A stretch of DNA of 64,000 nt from Lachnospiraceae bacterium MD335 (lineage in GTDB: Bacteria; Bacillota; Clostridia; Lachnospirales; Lachnospiraceae): positions 671,757 through 735,756 of the forward strand of contig KE159617.1 in assembly GCA_000403335.2 (NCBI GenBank), written 5' to 3'. Positions 59,557 to 64,000 of the stretch are shown here, in pieces. The first letter of the stretch is position 1. Each line of letters opens with the position of its first letter. A model generated the notes under the pieces. That model was not told the DNA's origin. It did not search any database and saw nothing but the letters and a program-made list of their open reading frames with translations. The position numbers were made by a program, and so were the translations under genes.

Positions 59557-60261
59557 TCAATCAAACAACAATTTATCAACTGTCACGAATTCATATCCCT
59601 GCTTTTGCAGCTCATCTACTACCATAAGCGCCGCTTCCACGGATGTTTTATAGTAATCATGCATTAAAATAATGTCATTTTCCCCGACCTTTTTGAGCAC
59701 TGCCTGCGCGACACAGGTGGCGTTTGATGTACACCAGTCAAGTGGATCAATATTCCACAAAATCGGAAACATATTCAATTCATTTTCAAGCTTTTTATCC
59801 CACGCGCCGTAAGGCGGACGCACATATTGGACTTCCTCGCCTGTAATTTTTTGCAGCAGTTCGTTTGTTTTTACTAACTCCTGTTTGAATTTTTCACGGT
59901 TTGTTTTGGTGAGCTCGATATGGGTATAGGTGTGGTTGCCAATCAGATGTCCCTCGTCATGCATGCGTTTGATAATGTCGGGATGAATTGAGGCGTTTTC
60001 ACCAGTGACAAAAAATGTTGCTTTGACACCGCGCTTCTTTAATCCGTCGAGCAGCGGCTCCGTGTAGACTGGATGCGGACCGTCGTCAAAGGTAAGTGCG
60101 ACACGCCTGACGTCGGAGGACATCTGTGGTTCCGCAATGGTCAAAATGGCGTTATTATAAAAAGCAAGCTGGCGGTTTAGGGCAAGCGCCGTAAGGCACA
60201 AAGCCACACCGTATAAGAGTTTAAACAGAAAGTGAAAGTCCGTAGACGGAAGTTTTTTCAT
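59557..60261 (-). CDS. Polysaccharide deacetylase (NodB domain)
   Basis: A 234-residue membrane-anchored protein: N-terminal hydrophobic segment (FLFKLLYGVALCLTALAL), then a NodB carbohydrate esterase 4 domain with RVALTFDDGPHPVYTEPLLDGL (catalytic Asp and metal Asp), HLIGNHTYTHIEL (HxxxH metal site), VRPPYGAWDKKL and WNIDPLDW. It probably removes acetyl groups from peptidoglycan or another surface sugar. ATG 60261 follows GGGGGATT; the open frame extends to 60345 without a site. Convergent to the pectate lyase gene. Confidence 0.92.
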   Translation of the reverse strand: MKKLPSTDFHFLFKLLYGVALCLTALALNRQLAFYNNAILTIAEPQMSSDVRRVALTFDDGPHPVYTEPLLDGLKKRGVKATFFVTGENASIHPDIIKRMHDEGHLIGNHTYTHIELTKTNREKFKQELVKTNELLQKITGEEVQYVRPPYGAWDKKLENELNMFPILWNIDPLDWCTSNATCVAQAVLKKVGENDIILMHDYYKTSVEAALMVVDELQKQGYEFVTVDKLLFD

Positions 60262-60430
60262 TATGGAATCCCCCACAGTGCGGAGTTCTATTACTCTATC
60301 AATAATATATGGCGCAGGGCATGTCATCATTCTGCAAATTGACAAATTGAGCAGGGGAAAAGTTTTTTCTTATTTGCCATGTCCTTATGCGCTGCTTCGG
60401 CGGTATCGTTCTCCAGCATGGAGCTGTGCA

Positions 60431-60467
60431 TAAAAAACAGGCTTCCGTCAGGAAACGAAAGCCTGTG
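60431..60467 (-). terminator. Terminator of the chemotaxis receptor gene
   Basis: On the minus strand ACAGGCTTTCG and CGGAAGCCTGT form a stem with a short loop followed by TTTTTTAT, 17 bases after the receptor stop codon. Confidence 0.85.
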
Positions 60468-60484
60468 ATATTGTTTAACTGATT

Positions 60485-62182
60485 TTACCGTTTTAATGTA
60501 AACTGTCCAATCAGACCGTCTAAGATGGAAGCCTGTGCAGATAATTCCTGGCTGGTTGCCGAAGACTCCTCAGCGGTCGCTGCGTTTGTCTGTACAACTT
60601 CCGAAATCTGATTGATGCCGCTTTCTGCTCTGCGCATTGCTTCTGCCTGATCCTCAACCATTGTTTTCAGATCCTTAGAGAAGTTTGCAATCTGATTAAT
60701 GCCGTCCACAACGGATTCAATTGCGCTTGCCGCATTCTCTGCCGCACGGTTGCCTTCCGTAACCTCACGGATAGAGCTTTCAATCAATTCACGGGTGTCT
60801 ACAGCAGCCTGTGCGCTTTGATTTGCCAAAACTCTGATTTCGTCTGCTACAACGGAGAAACCGCGTCCGGACTCACCTGCCCTTGCAGCCTCAATGGATG
60901 CGTTGAGAGATAGCAGGTTGGTTTGTGAGGCAATTGACTCTATCTCGGAGATAATGTTGCCGATTCTTGTGGAAGCCTCGTTGATTCGTTTCATAGCGGC
61001 GATCATGTTGTTCATTTCGCCGCGGCTGTTGTCTGCTTCGTCTGCATAGCGCTGTGCTTTTATGTAAGATTCGTCCGCACTTTCCGCACTTTTTTCCATT
61101 GTTGCGGTAATGTCGGAAATCGTGGTATGCAAGTCCATAACGGCATTGGTCTGTTCGGTTGCGCCTTCTGCAAGATTTTGAGATGCTTCTGCCAAGTCGT
61201 TGGAGCCGCTGGATACCTGGTTGGAAACTTCGCCGATGGACAGCAGCGTTTCGGTCATTTGGTCTCTCAATCCGCGCAATGCGATAAACAGTTTCTGGAA
61301 ATCGCCATTATATTTGTCGGAACAGTTTGACTGAATATCATAATTTCCGTTTGCCATTTCCCCTAAAATTTCGCCGATGTCGTGGATAATCATGTTCAGA
61401 TTGGTCGCCATTTCATTGGCATCCTTTACCATTTCCTCAACTTCATCACCGGTTTCGATAACAGGGAACGGTGATGAAAGGTCGCCGCCTGCAAAAGTTT
61501 TGAGACGTTCGCCAAGCGCTCCCAAAGGGGATGCGATTCCTTTGGCAATGGTTCTTCCGATTTTGGTTGATGCCACCATTGAGGCGGCAATTACAATAAC
61601 AATCAGCACTGAAATTATGATACATATAACGATTAGCGTTGTGGACAGGCGGTTACCGCTCTCAACTTTTACTGTTAAAAGTTCCATTAACTTACTATAG
61701 ATACTGTCATAAGCAGGCGCAAGTTCCGCCAAAGCGATGTCCTGTGCCTGTTTGCAAAGTTCCCTGTCAGTTGTTGCGCCTAAATCCATAATTTGGGCGT
61801 CCAATGCCCAGTAAGCATCCAATTCTGCGCTGATGGCATCGTATGTAGCTCTGCCGTCTGCGGATACGACTGTCTTTTCAACATCTGCAAAATATTCCAT
61901 AAAATCCTGCTTGTTTTGATCATGCTCTGCCGTCACTTTTGCAATGGTATCTGCGTCGTCATAGCCGATTGCAGCGCGAAGGGAAGAGCGCGCATCTGCG
62001 AACTCAAACATCGCTTTTCCGATGTCACCCTGTGCAAAACCAAAATTCTTTAATGCATAAGAATACCGGTTTGATAAAATAATCAGCGCAAGAAGCGCAA
62101 CAAACGCTACTGCCGCTGTGATTGCCGCTACCTTGACAAAGGATCTTGTTAATTTTTTCTCAATACTTTCCGTTCCGTTCAT
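60485..62182 (-). CDS. Methyl-accepting chemotaxis protein
   Basis: A 565-residue receptor. Transmembrane helix 1 ([19 protein letters not shown]) is followed by a four-helix-bundle-like sensor (about 45-210), transmembrane helix 2 ([26 protein letters not shown]), HAMP (about 235-300) and a long signalling coiled coil with the conserved tip [26 protein letters not shown] 62182 (AAAGGAG 10 bases before) is chosen over far upstream in-frame starts. The receptor would couple to CheA/CheW encoded elsewhere, so the organism is motile. The C-terminus ends [12 protein letters not shown], with no CheR-binding tail. Ligand unknown. Confidence 0.95.
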   Translation of the reverse strand: MNGTESIEKKLTRSFVKVAAITAAVAFVALLALIILSNRYSYALKNFGFAQGDIGKAMFEFADARSSLRAAIGYDDADTIAKVTAEHDQNKQDFMEYFADVEKTVVSADGRATYDAISAELDAYWALDAQIMDLGATTDRELCKQAQDIALAELAPAYDSIYSKLMELLTVKVESGNRLSTTLIVICIIISVLIVIVIAASMVASTKIGRTIAKGIASPLGALGERLKTFAGGDLSSPFPVIETGDEVEEMVKDANEMATNLNMIIHDIGEILGEMANGNYDIQSNCSDKYNGDFQKLFIALRGLRDQMTETLLSIGEVSNQVSSGSNDLAEASQNLAEGATEQTNAVMDLHTTISDITATMEKSAESADESYIKAQRYADEADNSRGEMNNMIAAMKRINEASTRIGNIISEIESIASQTNLLSLNASIEAARAGESGRGFSVVADEIRVLANQSAQAAVDTRELIESSIREVTEGNRAAENAASAIESVVDGINQIANFSKDLKTMVEDQAEAMRRAESGINQISEVVQTNAATAEESSATSQELSAQASILDGLIGQFTLKR

Positions 62183-62356
62183 TGTTAGAAATCTCCTTTC
62201 TGCTGCTTCAAAATCACTGACGTATTCCCCCCTGATAATGGAACCCTGACATTTATCGTATGTAACCAACAATGAAAGTACGGATGTATAGTTACGTAAA
62301 ATTTTTATGAAAAGAAAGAGTTTTTTGTTTTTTACCAAGATATTACGTCTTGCTCT

Positions 62357-62385
62357 ATTATAACGCTTTAATATCAAAAATTCAA
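62357..62385 (-). promoter_or_regulatory. Sigma-A promoter of the chemotaxis receptor
   Basis: On the minus strand TTGAAT, 17 bases, TATAAT. The leader to the start codon is about 165 bases. No riboswitch was recognised in it. The promoter is a housekeeping type rather than flagellar sigma-28. Confidence 0.75.
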
Positions 62386-62502
62386 TACTTAAATAGGCAT
62401 AATTACCAATTGTGTGACAAAAAAATTATCATATTTGGAGAAAATGAATAATGAAACGTGTAATATTTGTAAGGACTTTACGGGAAAATTACACAAAACA
62501 GC

Positions 62503-62531
62503 TTGCGTTATTTTACGGACGATACTATAAT
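62503..62531 (+). promoter_or_regulatory. Sigma-A promoter of the 62590 gene
   Basis: TTGCGT, 17 bases, TATAAT, followed by a leader of about 50 bases to ATG 62590. It runs through a small open frame (62451-62645) that is therefore unlikely to be a gene. Confidence 0.75.
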
Positions 62532-62589
62532 CTAGTTGAGTTATTTAATTTTGCCGGATATATTATTTGGCAAGAAAGGGAGTTTGGGT

Positions 62590-63069
62590 ATGGGGAGAGA
62601 CCCGAAATGGAAAAAGTTTGCAGAGCTTACGGCGCGTTGTTATAAAGAAGCGGAAAACGGAAATACTTTAAATGCATGCTGGAATGATGCATTTAATGCA
62701 TTAATGGATGTGATCATGCAGGAGCGGGCGGCGGACAGTGGTTTTGCGAGGGAGCTTGGTGATTTGGAACAGCTTACGGACTTTAAATTTAACATTGTAG
62801 GAGTGGTTTTGGATTATTTTGACCGGCTTTGGCAGGTGGGAGATTATCAGACCATATGTACGAATGGAGATCGGATTATCAGCGCTTTTGACTGGCGTGT
62901 GGAGTCGTCATCGGCAATTCGGTTGAGAGTTGTAAATGCACTGATGAAACTTGGTAGAAGGGATGCGGCAGTCGCGTATTGTATGGAATGGATGAAGGCG
63001 GAACCGGAGGACGTAAATGCGGTGATGACCAAAGAAGCGCTTTTAACGGACACGGAGGAAGACAGTTGA
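62590..63069 (+). CDS. Unknown helical (TPR-like) protein
   Basis: A 159-residue soluble, all-helical protein: GRDPKWKKFAELTARCYKEAENGNTLNACWNDAFNALMDVI, VGVVLDYFDRLWQVGDYQTICTNGDRIISAF and a TPR-like end LRVVNALMKLGRRDAAVAYCMEWMKAEPEDVNAV. The pattern suggests helical repeats used for protein contacts. ATG 62590 with AAAGGGAG 6 bases before is chosen; the frame opens at 62536. It is 41 bases upstream of the epimerase gene, so they may form an operon. No family name is recognised. Confidence 0.78.
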   Translation: MGRDPKWKKFAELTARCYKEAENGNTLNACWNDAFNALMDVIMQERAADSGFARELGDLEQLTDFKFNIVGVVLDYFDRLWQVGDYQTICTNGDRIISAFDWRVESSSAIRLRVVNALMKLGRRDAAVAYCMEWMKAEPEDVNAVMTKEALLTDTEEDS

Positions 63070-63110
63070 GAATTTTTATTTTTGACCTGCGAAGGGAGTA
63101 GAGTTATAAA

Positions 63111-64000
63111 ATGTTGGAAAAAAACGTAAATTTATGCGGAAAGACGGTACTGATAACAGGAGCAGCAGGCTTTATCGGCGCAAACCTTGCGCTTGTGCTC
63201 TTACAAGAGGTTGAAAATGTAAAAATTGTAGGCATTGATAATATGAATGACTACTACGACGTATCATTAAAGGAATTTCGGCTGAAACAGATTGAGGAGT
63301 TGACAAAAAAGGTAAGCGGCACGTTTTCGTTTGTTAAGGGCAGCATTGCAGACCGCAAATGTATTGATGATATTTTTGCGGCAGAGCGGCCTGATGTGGT
63401 GGTAAACCTTGCGGCACAGGCGGGGGTGCGCTACAGTATTGAAAATCCTGATTCCTATGTTGAGTCAAACCTCATTGGTTTTTATAATATTTTAGAAGCA
63501 TGCCGTCACAGTTATGACAACGGGCAGAAAGGTGTAGCGCATTTGGTGTATGCAAGCTCTTCCTCTGTATATGGAAGCAACAAAAAAATTCCGTATGCTA
63601 CGGAAGATAAGGTTGATAATCCTGTGTCCTTATATGCAGCAACAAAAAAGTCAAATGAGCTGCTTGCGCATGCATACTCAAAGCTTTACGGGATACCGTC
63701 TACAGGACTTCGGTTTTTTACGGTATACGGTCCGGCAGGACGGCCGGATATGGCATATTTCGGATTTACGGACAAGCTTGTTAAAAATGAGACAATCAAG
63801 ATTTTTAATTATGGTAACTGCAAGCGCGACTTTACCTATATTGATGATATTGTGACAGGGGTGCAGGCGGTGATGCAGTGCGCGCCGCTTCCAAATGAGG
63901 AGGGTGTAAAATATAAGATTTATAATATCGGAAACAACAAGCCGGAAAATCTTTTGGATTTCGTGGAGATTTTGCAGGATGAGTTAAAGGCGGCGAAGGT
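63111..64000 (+). CDS. UDP-glucuronate 4-epimerase-like NAD-dependent epimerase (partial)
   Basis: The first 296 residues of a short-chain nucleotide-sugar epimerase, cut by the window end. The NAD-binding motif is VLITGAAGFIGANLA; DNMNDYYDVSLKEFRLKQI is typical of UDP-glucuronate 4-epimerases, which make UDP-galacturonate. The catalytic set is Ser in YASSSSVYG and YxxxK in YAATKKSN; RFFTVYGPAGRPDMAYFGF and FNYGNCKRDFTYIDDIV support this subgroup. A full protein would have about 350 residues. GAAGGGAG lies about 12 bases before ATG 63111. The product would feed capsule or surface polysaccharide synthesis. Confidence 0.9.
   Translation, partial: MLEKNVNLCGKTVLITGAAGFIGANLALVLLQEVENVKIVGIDNMNDYYDVSLKEFRLKQIEELTKKVSGTFSFVKGSIADRKCIDDIFAAERPDVVVNLAAQAGVRYSIENPDSYVESNLIGFYNILEACRHSYDNGQKGVAHLVYASSSSVYGSNKKIPYATEDKVDNPVSLYAATKKSNELLAHAYSKLYGIPSTGLRFFTVYGPAGRPDMAYFGFTDKLVKNETIKIFNYGNCKRDFTYIDDIVTGVQAVMQCAPLPNEEGVKYKIYNIGNNKPENLLDFVEILQDELKAAK

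Noticed and set aside
62183-62356. Possible c-di-GMP riboswitch in the chemotaxis receptor leader
   Set aside because: I looked for the GEMM-I and GEMM-II conserved blocks and did not find them; the leader is long but unassigned.
62451-62645. Small plus-strand frame of 64 codons
   Set aside because: It runs over the -35/-10 promoter and ribosome binding site of the better supported gene at 62590 and has no start site of its own.
1-64000. CRISPR arrays, tRNA and rRNA genes
   Set aside because: No regularly spaced repeats with unique spacers, and no tRNA or rRNA sequence blocks were recognised on either strand by eye.

Overview
The window looks like chromosome of a spore-forming, motile, pectin-degrading Gram-positive anaerobe of the Lachnospiraceae (Clostridia), perhaps close to Lachnospira or Roseburia. 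This is an inference from gene content: a lone SpoVAE, Gram-positive comEA/comEC, DUF6033 and DUF4250 proteins, a secreted PL9-type pectate lyase, a methyl-accepting chemotaxis protein and strong AGGAGG ribosome binding sites. GC content is moderate. I saw no rRNA, tRNA or CRISPR array.

Layout. 1-4.1 kb: the end of a type I restriction-modification locus (hsdS tail, hsdR, YgjP-like metalloprotein) with two TAATG overlaps. 4.1-6.1 kb: an OmpR-type two-component pair. 6.2-8.5 kb: a DUF3916 gene, remnants (M56 peptidase, XRE regulator, MFS transporter) and an intact membrane-anchored XRE regulator. 8.6-12.3 kb: a LytTR DNA-binding protein followed by four tandem unknown proteins whose N-termini resemble flagellar export substrates, under a sigma-28-like promoter. 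12.4-20.2 kb: an efflux operon with three successive HlyD-type adaptors, a MacB-type permease, a small secreted or anchored protein and an ATPase. 20.2-25.1 kb: a decayed Tn4451/Tn1549-like mobilizable element (split MobA/MobL relaxase, TnpW, serine recombinase) around a cysteine hydrolase and an ECF sigma factor with a probable anti-sigma protein, ending with a deleted AAA-ATPase/nuclease gene. 25.1-30.6 kb: an oligo-1,6-glucosidase, a RibU riboflavin transporter under an FMN riboswitch, two RibD-C/DHFR-like reductases and an M24 peptidase fragment. 30.6-35.7 kb: a DUF6033 protein, GNAT enzymes, divergent HTH regulators, a two-domain glycosyltransferase and a 147-bp inverted-repeat element. 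35.7-41.2 kb: a ferredoxin-type aldo/keto reductase, a second protein with a sigma-28-like promoter, RidA, a shikimate-kinase-family protein, SpoVAE, DUF5721 and DegV. 41.3-47.8 kb: a LytTR response regulator, DUF1294, and arginine biosynthesis (argG divergent from GNAT-argJ-argB-argD, with a candidate ARG box between). 47.8-57.6 kb: an orphan solute-binding protein, a DMT transporter, comEA, a second two-component pair, a GerMN lipoprotein, comEC, holA and DUF4250. 57.7-64 kb: the pectate lyase, a polysaccharide deacetylase, the chemotaxis protein, an unknown helical protein and a nucleotide-sugar epimerase cut by the window end.

The points most worth following are: (i) the LytTR-plus-tandem-unknown cluster, together with related-looking proteins at 30.7 and 37.2 kb, as a possible late-flagellar or flagellar-exported protein set; (ii) a roughly 23-bp box shared by the LytTR gene leader and the pectate lyase leader 49 kb away; (iii) a family of nested palindromic intergenic elements at five or more places; (iv) the three-adaptor efflux operon with low-complexity insertions; and (v) the 147-bp inverted-repeat element directly behind a good promoter.
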